Assembly: GCA_016707425.1 (NCBI GenBank)
Contig: JADJHU010000002.1
Span: 286,834-350,833, forward strand
Direction: 5' to 3'
Length of the DNA: 64,000 nucleotides
Source of the DNA: Gammaproteobacteria bacterium
GTDB lineage: Bacteria; Pseudomonadota; Gammaproteobacteria; Steroidobacterales; Steroidobacteraceae
The notes below the pieces were generated by a model that worked only from the letters and a program-made list of their open reading frames with translations, did not search any database and was not told the DNA's origin. The position numbers and the translations under genes were made by a program. This document shows, one piece after another, positions 1 through 8,147 of this stretch (positions are counted from its first letter, which is position 1; every line of letters begins with the position of its first letter).

Positions 1-2
1 TC

Positions 3-497
3 GTCATGCCGCATCCCGGAATCGCAGGGAACATCCAGCTGCCGGCGGGCACGCGCGCGCTCTCGCGCGGGGAATGGCGGCAGGCGGACATCGCCGCCGG
101 CCTCCCGCAGGTGTACGCGGCGACCTCCGAAGCTTTCGTGGCGCAGATGCTCAATCTGGACTGCGTCAGTGCCGTCTCATTCCGCAAGGGCTGCTACACG
201 GGGCAGGAGATCATCGCCCGCGCGCATTATCGCGGGCGCGTGAAACGCCGCATGCAGCGCTTCCGTGTCCGCGCTCGCGCCGTGCCGGCCCCGGGAGACA
301 CCGGTCGCCTCGGCGACGGCCGGAGCTTCGTCGTGGTCGATGCGACACCCTCGGGCGAGGCCGCAATCGAACTGCTCGCCGTCGCACCGCTCACGGCGGC
401 CGGCAATCAGGATGAAGGCGATACCGGCGACACCCGCGGGCAGCCCGTCGTGCTCGATGCCGAAGCACTGCCGCTGCCGTACCCGCTGCCGGACTGA
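3..497 (+). CDS. ygfZ: YgfZ/GcvT-family folate-binding protein, 3' part only
   Basis: This is the C-terminal part of a YgfZ-type protein, a tetrahydrofolate-binding relative of the glycine-cleavage T protein that helps Fe-S cluster repair or assembly. The family signature KGCYTGQEIIAR is present, with its conserved Cys, followed by the basic YRGRVKRR stretch. The reading frame is open to the left edge, so the N-terminal domain lies outside the window and the ATG at 6 is internal. It converges on lysS with a 22-bp gap. The tail carries a low-complexity insert rich in Gly and Asp. The family call is secure; function is known from homologues only. Confidence 0.9.
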   Translation, partial: VMPHPGIAGNIQLPAGTRALSRGEWRQADIAAGLPQVYAATSEAFVAQMLNLDCVSAVSFRKGCYTGQEIIARAHYRGRVKRRMQRFRVRARAVPAPGDTGRLGDGRSFVVVDATPSGEAAIELLAVAPLTAAGNQDEGDTGDTRGQPVVLDAEALPLPYPLPD

Positions 498-519
498 GGC
501 GATGCACACCGGGGCATGG

Positions 520-2016
520 TCACTCGGGGCGCAGATGCGGGAACAGCAGCACGTCGCGTATCGAAGGTGAATCGGTGAAGAACATCACGAGCCGGTCGAT
601 CCCCACGCCCAGGCCCGCGGCGGGCGGCATGCCGTACTCGAGTGCACGCACGTAGTCGGCGTCATAGAACATCGCCTCCTCGTCGCCGGCGGCCTTGCGG
701 GCCACCTGGGCCTGGAAGCGCGCCGCCTGCTCCTCGGGATCGTTGAGCTCGGAGAAACCGTTCGCCAGCTCGCGACCCGACACGAACAGTTCGAAGCGGT
801 CGGTGATGAAAGGATCGCGATCACTGGCGCGCGCGAGCGGCGAGACTTCGAGCGGATAGGCATGGACGAAGGTCGGGTCGAGCAGAGTGTGCTCGACCGT
901 ACGCTCGAAGATCTCGATCTGGAGCTTCCCGGGCCCATCGCCCTCCTTGAAGGGGATGCCCAGCCGCTCGCACAGCGTGCGCAGGAAGGTGACCTCGCGC
1001 AGGCGCGCCGCGTCGAGTCCGGGATTGCACTCGAGGATCGCCTCTTCGACGCTCAGGCGGCGGAAAGGCGCATCGAGATCGTAGCGGCGCCCCTGATACT
1101 CGAGCGAGCGCGAACCGTGGATGGCATCGGCCAGGCCGCGGAAAGCCTTCTCCACCCAGTCCATGACGTCCCGGTAATCGCCGTAGGCCCAGTAGAGCTC
1201 GAGCATCGTGAACTCGGGGTTGTGCTGCGTCGACAGTCCCTCGTTCCTGAAATTGCGGTTGATCTCGTAGACGCGCTCGAACCCCCCCACCAGCAGGCGC
1301 TTGAGGTAGAGCTCGGGCGCGATGCGCAGGTACAGGTCGAGATCGAGCGCGTTGTGGTGCGTGACGAACGGCCGCGCCGCCGCGCCGCCGGGAATCGGCT
1401 GCATCATCGGCGTCTCGACCTCGAGGAAGTCGAGTGCATCGAGGAAGTCACGCAGGTAGCGCACGATGCGCGAACGCGTACGGAAGACCTCGCGGCTGCG
1501 CTCGCTCATGATCAGGTCGACGTATCGCTGCCGGTAACGCGTCTCGGTATCGGCAAGGCCGTGCCACTTGTCGGGCAGCGGCCGCAGCGCCTTGACCAGG
1601 AGTCGCAGCCGCTCGACCCGCACCGAGAGCTCCCCGGTCTTCGTGCGGAACAGCCGGCCCTCGGCGCCGACGATGTCCCCGATGTCCCAGCCCTTGAAAT
1701 CCTCGTACACCGCGCCCAGGATCTCGGCCTGCAGGAAGATCTGGATGAGTCCGGTGCGGTCGGCGAGCTTGGCGAAACTCGCCTTGCCCATGACCCGCCG
1801 GAACATCATGCGGCCACCTACGCGCACCGCGACTGCATGCTCCTCGAGCCAGGCATCGTCCCTCTCTCCGTACGCGCGCTGCAGATCGCCCGCAAGCGCG
1901 TCACGCCGGAAGTCGTTCGGATACGCGATGCCCGCCGCCCTGCGCACTCCAAGCTTGGTGCGCCGCTCGGCGATGAGCCTGTTCTCTTCCTGCGGTCGAT
2001 CGTCCTTCGCCACCAT
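520..2016 (-). CDS. lysS: Lysyl-tRNA synthetase, class II
   Basis: Charges tRNA-Lys with lysine in the cytoplasm using ATP. The 498-residue protein has the N-terminal OB-fold anticodon-binding domain (about residues 60-150) and then the class II catalytic core. Motif 2 is visible as FRNEGLSTQHNPEFTMLE and motif 3 as GLGVGIDRLVMFF near the C-terminus. The length fits the bacterial family. It lies 24 bp downstream of prfB and is the last gene of the rpfE-recJ-prfB-lysS run. The prfB-lysS pairing is common in gammaproteobacteria. Confidence 0.97.
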   Translation of the reverse strand: MVAKDDRPQEENRLIAERRTKLGVRRAAGIAYPNDFRRDALAGDLQRAYGERDDAWLEEHAVAVRVGGRMMFRRVMGKASFAKLADRTGLIQIFLQAEILGAVYEDFKGWDIGDIVGAEGRLFRTKTGELSVRVERLRLLVKALRPLPDKWHGLADTETRYRQRYVDLIMSERSREVFRTRSRIVRYLRDFLDALDFLEVETPMMQPIPGGAAARPFVTHHNALDLDLYLRIAPELYLKRLLVGGFERVYEINRNFRNEGLSTQHNPEFTMLELYWAYGDYRDVMDWVEKAFRGLADAIHGSRSLEYQGRRYDLDAPFRRLSVEEAILECNPGLDAARLREVTFLRTLCERLGIPFKEGDGPGKLQIEIFERTVEHTLLDPTFVHAYPLEVSPLARASDRDPFITDRFELFVSGRELANGFSELNDPEEQAARFQAQVARKAAGDEEAMFYDADYVRALEYGMPPAAGLGVGIDRLVMFFTDSPSIRDVLLFPHLRPE

Positions 2017-2040
2017 TTCAGCCTCTCTGAAATACCGCCG

Positions 2041-3136
2041 TCAGACGCCCGCCTTGAGCGAGGCCTCCAGGAACTGATCGAGATCACCGTCGAGCACTGC
2101 ACCGGTGTTGCCGACCTCGACGCCGGTGCGCAGATCCTTGATGCGTGACTGGTCGAGCACGTAGGAGCGGATCTGGTTGCCCCAGCTCACGTCGGACTTG
2201 GACTCCTCCAGCACGCGCGCCGCGGCATTGCGTTTGTTCACTTCGAGCTCGTAGAGCTTGGCCTTGAGCATCTTCATTGCGGTCGCGCGGTTCTTGTGCT
2301 GGCTGCGCTCGTTCTGGCAGGCGACCACGATGCCGGTCGGCCTGTGTGTCAGGCGTACAGCGGATTCCGTCTTGTTGACGTGCTGCCCGCCCGCACCCGA
2401 AGACCGGTACACATCCATGTCGATATCCGCCGGATTGACCTCGACTGCAATTTCATCATCGATCTCCGGCGAGACAAAGACCGACGCAAAAGAGGTGTGA
2501 CGCCGGTTGCCCGAGTCGAATGGTGACTTCCGCACCAGGCGGTGTACGCCGGTCTCGGTACGCAGCCAGCCATACGCGTAGTCGCCGCGCACCTCGATGG
2601 TCGCACTCTTGATGCCCGCCACCTCCCCCGGGTTCGAGTCGATGACCTCGGCCTCGAAGCCGCGTCCCGCCGCCCAGCGCAGATACATGCGCAGCAGCAT
2701 CTGCGCCCAGTCCTGGGCCTCAGTGCCGCCCGCGCCGGCCTGGATGTCGAGGAATGCGTGGTGTGCGTCCATCTCGCCGCGGAACATCCGCCGCAGTTCG
2801 AGCCTGCGCACCGCGGCCTCGAGCTCTGGCGCCTCAAGACCGATGTCCCGCGCCGCAGCCTCGTCCCGCTCGCTGTCGGCAAGCTCCAGAAGCTCCGCCG
2901 CGCCGTCGATCGACGTGCAGGTCCGGTCCATTTCCCCCAGGTCAGCGCCCAGGCGCGCGCGTTCGCGTCCGAGCTCCTGCGCCCTTTCGGGCTTCGACCA
3001 GATCGCCGCATCCTCGAGCTCGCGGCTTACCTCCTCGAGCCGCTCCTTCTTGCGATCGTACTCAAAGAAACCCCCGAAGCGCGCGGGCACGCTCACCGAG
3101 ATCCGCAAGCTGGCGTCTGAGCTGACTGATTTCCAT
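2041..3136 (-). CDS. prfB: Peptide chain release factor 2 with programmed +1 frameshift
   Basis: RF2 recognises UGA and UAA and triggers peptide release. The tripeptide SPF anticodon-like motif (SPFDSGNRRHTS) and the catalytic GGQ motif (SSGAGGQHVNKTES) are both present. A 24-codon first frame starts at the ATG at 3136-3134 and reaches an in-frame TGA at 3064-3062. Skipping one base there continues into EYDRKKERLEEV, the normal start of the RF2 body. Joined, the protein is about 364 residues, matching E. coli RF2 (365). RF2 therefore regulates its own level, as in most bacteria. A plain ORF caller would start this gene wrongly upstream at 3327. Confidence 0.96.
3062..3076 (-). promoter_or_regulatory. 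RF2 programmed frameshift site
   Basis: On the minus strand the order is CGGGGG (3076-3071), TTT, CTT (3067-3065), TGA (3064-3062). The G-rich Shine-Dalgarno-like element lies 3 nt before the slippery CTT-T, as in E. coli (AGGGGG TAT CTT TGA C). The base after TGA here is G rather than C. When RF2 is scarce the ribosome slips +1 on CUU and continues; otherwise the 24-residue peptide ends. Confidence 0.93.
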
Positions 3137-3184
3137 TCGTCTGGCCTGTCGTCCCGAAAAGCTGATTTTACACGGCGGGCCCGC

Positions 3185-4912
3185 TCACGCGTCGAGCACA
3201 TGATCGACGAACATCTGCAGGCGGCGCTCGCCCTGGTAGCGATTGATGCCAAGACGATAGACGAGACGCCTCCGGCCGGCCGGGATGTCTGCCCCTCCGC
3301 CATCCAGGTAATTGAAGGCAATCGCATCGAAGCTGCGGCCCGAAGACGCGGGTTCGACCCACATCTTCACATGCCGCGTGCCGACCACGCGCGAGCGGCG
3401 CACCGTGAACATTCCGTCGAAACATGGCTCAGGAAAGGCCTGGCCCCAGGGACCGCCATCTCGCAGGGCCTGTGCCGTGTCGAGCGTGAGCTCCTCGAGT
3501 GTCAGCTCGCCATCGGTCTCGACGCGACGGACCCGTGCCGCCGGTGCGAGCCGGCGATTGACCTCGGCATCGAAGGCCTGCGCAAAGCGCTCGAGCTTGC
3601 CCGCCTCGAGCGTCAGGCCGGCCGCCATGGCGTGACCACCGAAGCGCTCGATCAGATCAGGCTCGCAGGTCGCGAGCGCCTCCAGCGTGTCGCGGATGTG
3701 CACGCCCGCCACCGAGCGCGCCGAGCCGCGAAGGCGCCCGGCCCCGGCTTCGGCAAACGCGACCACCGGGCGATGCAGACGGTCCTTCACGCGGCTCGCG
3801 ACGAGCCCGACGACCCCCTGGTGCCACGCCGGATCGAAGAGACTGACGCCACAGCGCTGCTCCGCACCCGCGCCGGGATCCTGGAGCCGCCGCACCGCCG
3901 CAAGCGCCTCGCCCTGCATGCGCTCCTCGATGTCGCGACGCTCCTGGTTCAGCTGATCGAGGCGCGCGGCGAGGGCGCGGGCCTCGCCCGGATCATCCGC
4001 GAGCAGACAGCGGATGCCGATGCTCATGTCGTCGAGGCGGCCGGCCGCGTTCAGACGGGGTCCGACGGCAAAACCCAGATCGTCTGCGGTGAGTTCGCTG
4101 CGTGCGCGCCCGGCAATCTCCACCAGCGCAGCAATCCCCGGAACGCAGCGCCCTGCGCGTACGCGTCGCAACCCCTGGGAGACGAGCACACGGTTGTTCA
4201 TGTCGAGGGGCACGACATCCGCGACGGTACCGAGCGCCACCAGATCGAGGAAGTCGGTCACCGCGGGGACCCCGGCCGTCAGGAGCCCCGCCGCCTCCAG
4301 TCGTCGTCGGAGCGCAGCCATCACGTAGAAAGCCACCCCGACCCCCGCCAGAGCATGGCTCGCAAAGGCCGCGCCCGCCAGATTCGGGTTGACGATCACA
4401 TTCGCGGGTGGCAGCCCGGCGCCCGGCAGATGGTGATCCGTCACGAGCACCGCGATGCCCTGCGCGCGCGCCGCCGCGACACCATCGACGCTCGAGGTTC
4501 CGTTGTCCACCGTGACGATGAGGGTCGGCCGGCGCTGCGCAGCGAGCGCGACGATCTCAGGAGTAAGCCCGTAACCATACTCGAAGCGGTTGGGCACGAG
4601 AAAATCGACCGCCGCAAAGCCCCATGCGCGCAGCGCCCGCACGACGAGAGCCGTGCTGGTCGCCCCATCGGCGTCGTAATCGCCGATCACGAGGACGAGC
4701 CCGCCCGTACGCCGCTGCTCGAGGAGGAGCTCCGCCGCCGCCTGGACTCCCTCGAGGGTACCGACCGGAAGCAGCCGATCGAGCGACAGGGCCAGCGCCT
4801 CGGCCGAAGCGATACCGCGAGCGGCGTACACCCGCTGCAGCACCGGATGGAGATCGCGACCGAACTCCCCACCGATCGCCGGCACGGCGCGGCGCACGAT
4901 GCGCAGACTCAT
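3185..4912 (-). CDS. recJ: Single-stranded-DNA-specific 5'-3' exonuclease RecJ
   Basis: RecJ degrades single-stranded DNA 5' to 3' in RecF-pathway recombination, mismatch repair and fork restart. DHH-family motifs are clear: VIGDYDADGATST (motif I), TVDNGTSS, and TDHHLPG (the DHH motif), with the DHHA1 motif FGGHAMAAGL near residue 430 and an OB-fold tail. The ATG at 4912-4910 gives 575 residues, near the E. coli length of 577, and overlaps the upstream stop as ATGA. An ORF start at 4978 would add 22 residues of no family similarity. Coupled translation with the rpfE-like gene is likely. Confidence 0.96.
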   Translation of the reverse strand: MSLRIVRRAVPAIGGEFGRDLHPVLQRVYAARGIASAEALALSLDRLLPVGTLEGVQAAAELLLEQRRTGGLVLVIGDYDADGATSTALVVRALRAWGFAAVDFLVPNRFEYGYGLTPEIVALAAQRRPTLIVTVDNGTSSVDGVAAARAQGIAVLVTDHHLPGAGLPPANVIVNPNLAGAAFASHALAGVGVAFYVMAALRRRLEAAGLLTAGVPAVTDFLDLVALGTVADVVPLDMNNRVLVSQGLRRVRAGRCVPGIAALVEIAGRARSELTADDLGFAVGPRLNAAGRLDDMSIGIRCLLADDPGEARALAARLDQLNQERRDIEERMQGEALAAVRRLQDPGAGAEQRCGVSLFDPAWHQGVVGLVASRVKDRLHRPVVAFAEAGAGRLRGSARSVAGVHIRDTLEALATCEPDLIERFGGHAMAAGLTLEAGKLERFAQAFDAEVNRRLAPAARVRRVETDGELTLEELTLDTAQALRDGGPWGQAFPEPCFDGMFTVRRSRVVGTRHVKMWVEPASSGRSFDAIAFNYLDGGGADIPAGRRRLVYRLGINRYQGERRLQMFVDHVLDA

Positions 4913-5889
4913 CGCAGGCACTCCATCCAGCGCCGTCGCCGGCGCCAGAACTTCAGGCGGTCGAGCGGGCGCAGGCACAACGCGAAGTCATTGACCACAA
5001 ACGTCAGTCTCTCGATCTCACCGTGTGCGAGCGCCTCTCCCGCCGGTGCAAACCAGTCGCGCTCCAGCGCCACGAGCCCCGGACCGTCCGATGCACCGCG
5101 GATCACCGCGACGCAATGCTGCGCGGCAAGCGCCTCGAACGCCGGGAGGCTCCCGGGCAGAGGATACGGCTCCTGCCCGCACAGTCTCCACAATCCGGCA
5201 AGACATGCATCTTCGCCGAAGCCGGCAGGCAGCGCCTGCGCGCGCTCACGGCCACATCCCTCACCGCCACCCCAGATCCACAGGCTCGACACGGCCAGCA
5301 GACCGGCTCGCGTACGCGCAGAATTGATGGGGTGCGTATAGAGCCACAGCTCAATCTCGCTCGCGAGCCGCTGCAGTGCCGCCGCCGCGCTGCCCTTCGG
5401 CAGGGCCTCGCTGATGTCGGCGCCGAGGTATCGAGCCGGATCTTCCGTATGCGCCTCAGCCTCGAGACCGCTCAGCAGGAAGCCGCCTCCGCTGACCGGA
5501 TGCAATCCCAGTCCGCTCCCGCCAAAGGCAGCGCGGAAGTCCCCTGACACCGCATCGAGCTCGTCCGGGGTGAGGCGCAGCAGGCCGTCGTGAGCCAGCT
5601 GCACCCGGGTGAGTCCGGCGCGCAGGTGCACAGGCTGCGCGAGCCAGACACGGCGCCGCGACGAGGGCGCCACCGCCGCGACGGCGCCTGCGGCCAGGCA
5701 GGCCGGCGCGAGCGCCGCGAGATCCGTGCGACCTACACGGCTGCACAGCCAGCTCCGCCAGCCTTGCGGCAAGGCCGCACGGGCGGCGTAACGCAGCAGC
5801 TTCTCGAGCGCCGGCAGCGTTGCGGCCTCTCCGGATGGCTCACCATCCTGGAGGTAGAGATCAGGCAGAATGAGGACCAGGTCGCGCAC
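4909..5889 (-). CDS. RpfE-like protein of unknown function upstream of recJ
   Basis: A 326-residue protein beginning MRDLVLILPDLYL. It has no transmembrane segment or obvious catalytic signature. It contains a Trp- and Gly-rich middle (SLWIWGGGEG, about residues 210-220) and a basic Arg-rich C-terminus. Position directly before recJ with ATGA overlap, and the general sequence look, match the protein called RpfE in Xanthomonas, where the gene also neighbours recJ. Some databases describe the family as phosphoglycerate-mutase-like, but I see no histidine phosphatase motif. Function is not established. The name rests on context and recalled similarity. Confidence 0.7.
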   Translation of the reverse strand: MRDLVLILPDLYLQDGEPSGEAATLPALEKLLRYAARAALPQGWRSWLCSRVGRTDLAALAPACLAAGAVAAVAPSSRRRVWLAQPVHLRAGLTRVQLAHDGLLRLTPDELDAVSGDFRAAFGGSGLGLHPVSGGGFLLSGLEAEAHTEDPARYLGADISEALPKGSAAAALQRLASEIELWLYTHPINSARTRAGLLAVSSLWIWGGGEGCGRERAQALPAGFGEDACLAGLWRLCGQEPYPLPGSLPAFEALAAQHCVAVIRGASDGPGLVALERDWFAPAGEALAHGEIERLTFVVNDFALCLRPLDRLKFWRRRRRWMECLR

Positions 5890-5908
5890 GGCCCGCTATT
5901 CTCTCATC

Positions 5909-6286
5909 GTGAAGTTCATCCTCGACCCCCCCGGGAATGCGCAGTTCATCCGCGCCTATGGCGAGGGTCAGGTGCGCGTCGGACCGCGGACACTCACACG
6001 CAGTTGCATCGTGGCGGCTGACCGCCTCATCGAGGACTGGTCGGTAACCGATGTCACGCAGCTCGGACCGGGAGATTTCGAGCCGGTGTTCGCTCTGGAG
6101 CCGGAAGTCGTCATTCTCGGCACGGGTCGCGTGCAGCGATTCCCGCCGGCTGAGGTCCGTTGGGCCTTCGCCCGGCGCGCGCTCGCACTCGAAGTGATGG
6201 ATCTGGGCGCTGCGTGCCGCACCTACAACGTCCTGCTGCAGGATCAGCGACGTGTCGTCGCCGCACTGGTCATCGCGTCCGGCTGA
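5909..6286 (+). CDS. Mth938/NDUFAF3-like domain protein
   Basis: A small protein of about 125 residues of the Mth938-like (DUF498) fold. Visible family features are VVILGTGRVQRFPPAEV and the ending MDLGAACRTYNVLLQDQRRVVAALV, where a conserved Thr/Tyr-Asn precedes an acid or glutamine. Biochemical role is unknown in bacteria; the mitochondrial relative NDUFAF3 assists complex I assembly. I prefer the GTG at 5909 (VKFILDPP) because the ATG at 5870 would overlap the divergent rpfE-like gene by 20 nt and adds unrelated residues. It is divergent from the rpfE-recJ-prfB-lysS group. Confidence 0.8.
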   Translation: MKFILDPPGNAQFIRAYGEGQVRVGPRTLTRSCIVAADRLIEDWSVTDVTQLGPGDFEPVFALEPEVVILGTGRVQRFPPAEVRWAFARRALALEVMDLGAACRTYNVLLQDQRRVVAALVIASG

Positions 6287-6663
6287 AGTGGTCTGAAGTC
6301 GCTTCCCGCGGCCGGCTCAGGACCACCGGAAGAAGACACAAGGCGAGGAAGTCCGTTCGACCAGGCAATCATTCGAAGCTGACAGACTCGAATAATTCAC
6401 CACTTGTTGTTGTTCTCGCTGCTTTTTGTTGCTCTTGTCCACCACAACTTTCCCCATGTGAGCCCTGTGTCTTCTCCCTGTGGCCCTCCCGGCGAACGCC
6501 TTGTCGGCACTTGGCGACAGATCTAAGCATTCCTGACGATCGCTGGCAAGCCGCCTGCGTGCGCATGCAGATCGACAGAGCGGCTCCAGCCGCTTGGATT
6601 AATAATAATTCGTAGTAAATTCAGGCGCTTGGATAAACAGACTCGGGTGGATTATCCAACGCC
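6287..6663. other. 377-bp intergenic region, A-rich, no supported gene
   Basis: Between the Mth938-type gene and the end of pcm there is no convincing coding sequence. GC falls clearly below that of the flanks. The minus strand reads as A-rich around 6395-6450, with CAA/AAG repeats. The small ORFs here (for example a minus-strand ORF at 6369-6566) lack family similarity and a good start. The last 40 bp hold the inverted repeat after pcm. In many relatives nlpD-rpoS follows pcm; it is not here. A small RNA cannot be excluded. Confidence 0.5.
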
Positions 6664-6664
6664 T
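6623..6664 (-). terminator. Inverted repeat at the end of pcm, possible terminator
   Basis: The arms are AGGCGCTTGGATAA (6623-6636) and TTATCCAACGCCT (6652-6664). They pair with one bulged base across a 15-nt loop, and the stem includes part of the pcm stop codon. On the minus strand the sequence after the stem is AT-rich (GAATTTACTACGAATTATT) but lacks a continuous T run, so it is a weak intrinsic terminator or an mRNA 3'-end stabiliser. Confidence 0.5.
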
Positions 6665-7326
6665 CAGCCAACCCCCGAGAGCAGCGGGACGAAGGCGACC
6701 GGGCCGAGCGACTCGCGCTCGACCCGCAGCTCGCGCCGCGTATAGCGCATGAGCTCCTGCCGCCCCTCGGGGCCGACCGGCACGAGCAGCCGCCCGCCGA
6801 CCTTGAGCTGCTCGAGCAGCGCATCCGGAACCGTGAGCGGCGCTGCAGCCACCAGGATGCCGTCATAGGGTGCATGCGTCTTCCAGCCCCTGGAGCCGTC
6901 CCCGTGGCGGAAGCGCACGTTGCGTATCCCGAGCTCGCGCAGGTGGGCCTTCGCACGTCTGAGTAGCGGCTCGATGCGCTCCATGGAGTAGAGCTTGCCG
7001 ACCAGAGGCGCGAGCACGGCGCTCTGGTAGCCACAGCCCGTGCCGATCTCCAGCACGTTGTGGAGCGGCCCACTCTCGAGCAGCGTCGCGGTCATGCGCG
7101 CGACGATGTAGGGCTGGGAAATCGTCTGGCCGAAGCCGATCGGCAGCGCCGTGTCCTCGTAGGCGCGACTGGCAAGCGCCTCGTCGACGAAGATGTGCCT
7201 CGGCACGTTGCGGATGCGCTCGAGCACTTCCAGACTCTGGATGCCCTGTTCGCGGAGACGCTGTACCAGCCGGTCCCGTGTACGCGCTGAAGTCATGCCG
7301 ATCCCCGCGAGGCGCAGATCAGCCAT
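6664..7326 (-). CDS. pcm: Protein-L-isoaspartate O-methyltransferase
   Basis: Repairs isoaspartyl residues in aged proteins by SAM-dependent methylation. The 220-residue sequence shows the family's substrate-side segment LPIGFGQTISQPYIVARMT and the SAM-binding motif LEIGTGCGYQSAVLA. The ATG at 7326 overlaps the end of surE by 8 nt, so the two genes form a coupled pair, as in many gammaproteobacteria. The C-terminal SGVG ends at a TGA inside the inverted repeat. Confidence 0.95.
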   Translation of the reverse strand: MADLRLAGIGMTSARTRDRLVQRLREQGIQSLEVLERIRNVPRHIFVDEALASRAYEDTALPIGFGQTISQPYIVARMTATLLESGPLHNVLEIGTGCGYQSAVLAPLVGKLYSMERIEPLLRRAKAHLRELGIRNVRFRHGDGSRGWKTHAPYDGILVAAAPLTVPDALLEQLKVGGRLLVPVGPEGRQELMRYTRRELRVERESLGPVAFVPLLSGVG

Positions 7327-8077
7327 TGAGCGCTCCGAGCCAGTCGCCGACCGCCGCCAGCGCGGTGTGCCGGGTGAGGTCGATCTGCAGCGGCGTGACG
7401 GAGACGAATCCCTCGGTCACCGCATGGAAATCAGTGCCTGGCCCCGCATCCTGTTCGGGTCCCGCCGGGCCAATCCAGTACACCGGCCGGCCCCGCGGGT
7501 CCTGCGCCCGGATCGCCGGTTCCGACCGATGACGGTAGCCGAGGCGTGTCGCCCGATAGCCGCGCAGCTGCTCGCGTGGCAGGTCCGGCACGTTGACGTT
7601 GAGGATCAGGTTGCGCTCCAGGGGTTTCTCGAGGAGCCGCGCCACGATCTCGCGCGCCACGGCAGCGCCGCTCGCGAAGTGCCGTCCGCTTCCGGGCAAG
7701 GTGCACAGCGACACGGCCACGGTCGGCAGGCCGAGGAAGCGGCCCTCGATCGCTGCCGCGACCGTGCCGGAGTACAGCACGTCATCGCCGAGATTCGCGC
7801 CGTCGTTGACGCCCGAGACGACCATGTCGTGCTCGAAGTCGAACAGTCCGGAGATGGCCAGATGCACGCAGTCGGTGGGTGTGCCCACGACGAAATACAC
7901 ATCCGGCTCGGCCTCGAATGCACGCAGTGGCACATCGAGGGTCAGCGAGTTGCTCGCGCCACTGCGGTTGCGGTCGGGAGCGACGATCGTGACGGCGGCG
8001 AGATCCGTCAGCGCGTCCTTGAGACGGCGGATGCCTTCGGCGCGGAAACCGTCGTCGTTGCTGACCAGTATCTTCAC
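7319..8077 (-). CDS. surE: 5'/3'-nucleotidase SurE
   Basis: A metal-dependent nucleoside monophosphate phosphatase active on stress and stationary-phase nucleotides. The N-terminal metal site MKILVSNDDGF is intact, as are the conserved GASNSLT and VVSGVNDGANLGDDVLYSGT stretches. Its 252 residues equal the usual length. It is the first gene of surE-pcm and has a plausible promoter just upstream. An smr-like gene in opposite orientation separates it from truD, which usually precedes it. Confidence 0.96.
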   Translation of the reverse strand: MKILVSNDDGFRAEGIRRLKDALTDLAAVTIVAPDRNRSGASNSLTLDVPLRAFEAEPDVYFVVGTPTDCVHLAISGLFDFEHDMVVSGVNDGANLGDDVLYSGTVAAAIEGRFLGLPTVAVSLCTLPGSGRHFASGAAVAREIVARLLEKPLERNLILNVNVPDLPREQLRGYRATRLGYRHRSEPAIRAQDPRGRPVYWIGPAGPEQDAGPGTDFHAVTEGFVSVTPLQIDLTRHTALAAVGDWLGALNG

Positions 8078-8088
8078 GAACGGTGCTG

Positions 8089-8117
8089 AAATTCCGGGCC
8101 GATGGACGGCGCGTCAA
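8089..8117 (-). promoter_or_regulatory. Predicted surE promoter
   Basis: On the minus strand, a -35 TTGACG (8117-8112) and a -10 GAATTT (8094-8089) are separated by 17 bp, ending 12 bp before the surE ATG. The short distance would leave only a very short 5' UTR. The opposite strand carries TATACT at 8118-8123, which may serve the divergent smr gene, although no good -35 is seen for it. Confidence 0.5.
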
Positions 8118-8147
8118 TATACTGAAAGGACCGGTGCAGAGGTAGCC

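Noticed and set aside
2597..5341. 914-codon plus-strand ORF opposite prfB and recJ
   Set aside because: It is an antisense shadow: Arg/Ala/Pro-rich, no domain, and the minus-strand genes prfB and recJ have complete family motifs. GC-rich DNA often leaves long open antisense frames.
6330..6370. GAGGAAGTCCG stretch resembling the start of RNase P RNA
   Set aside because: Only about ten bases match and no other conserved block of RNase P RNA follows; the region is too short.
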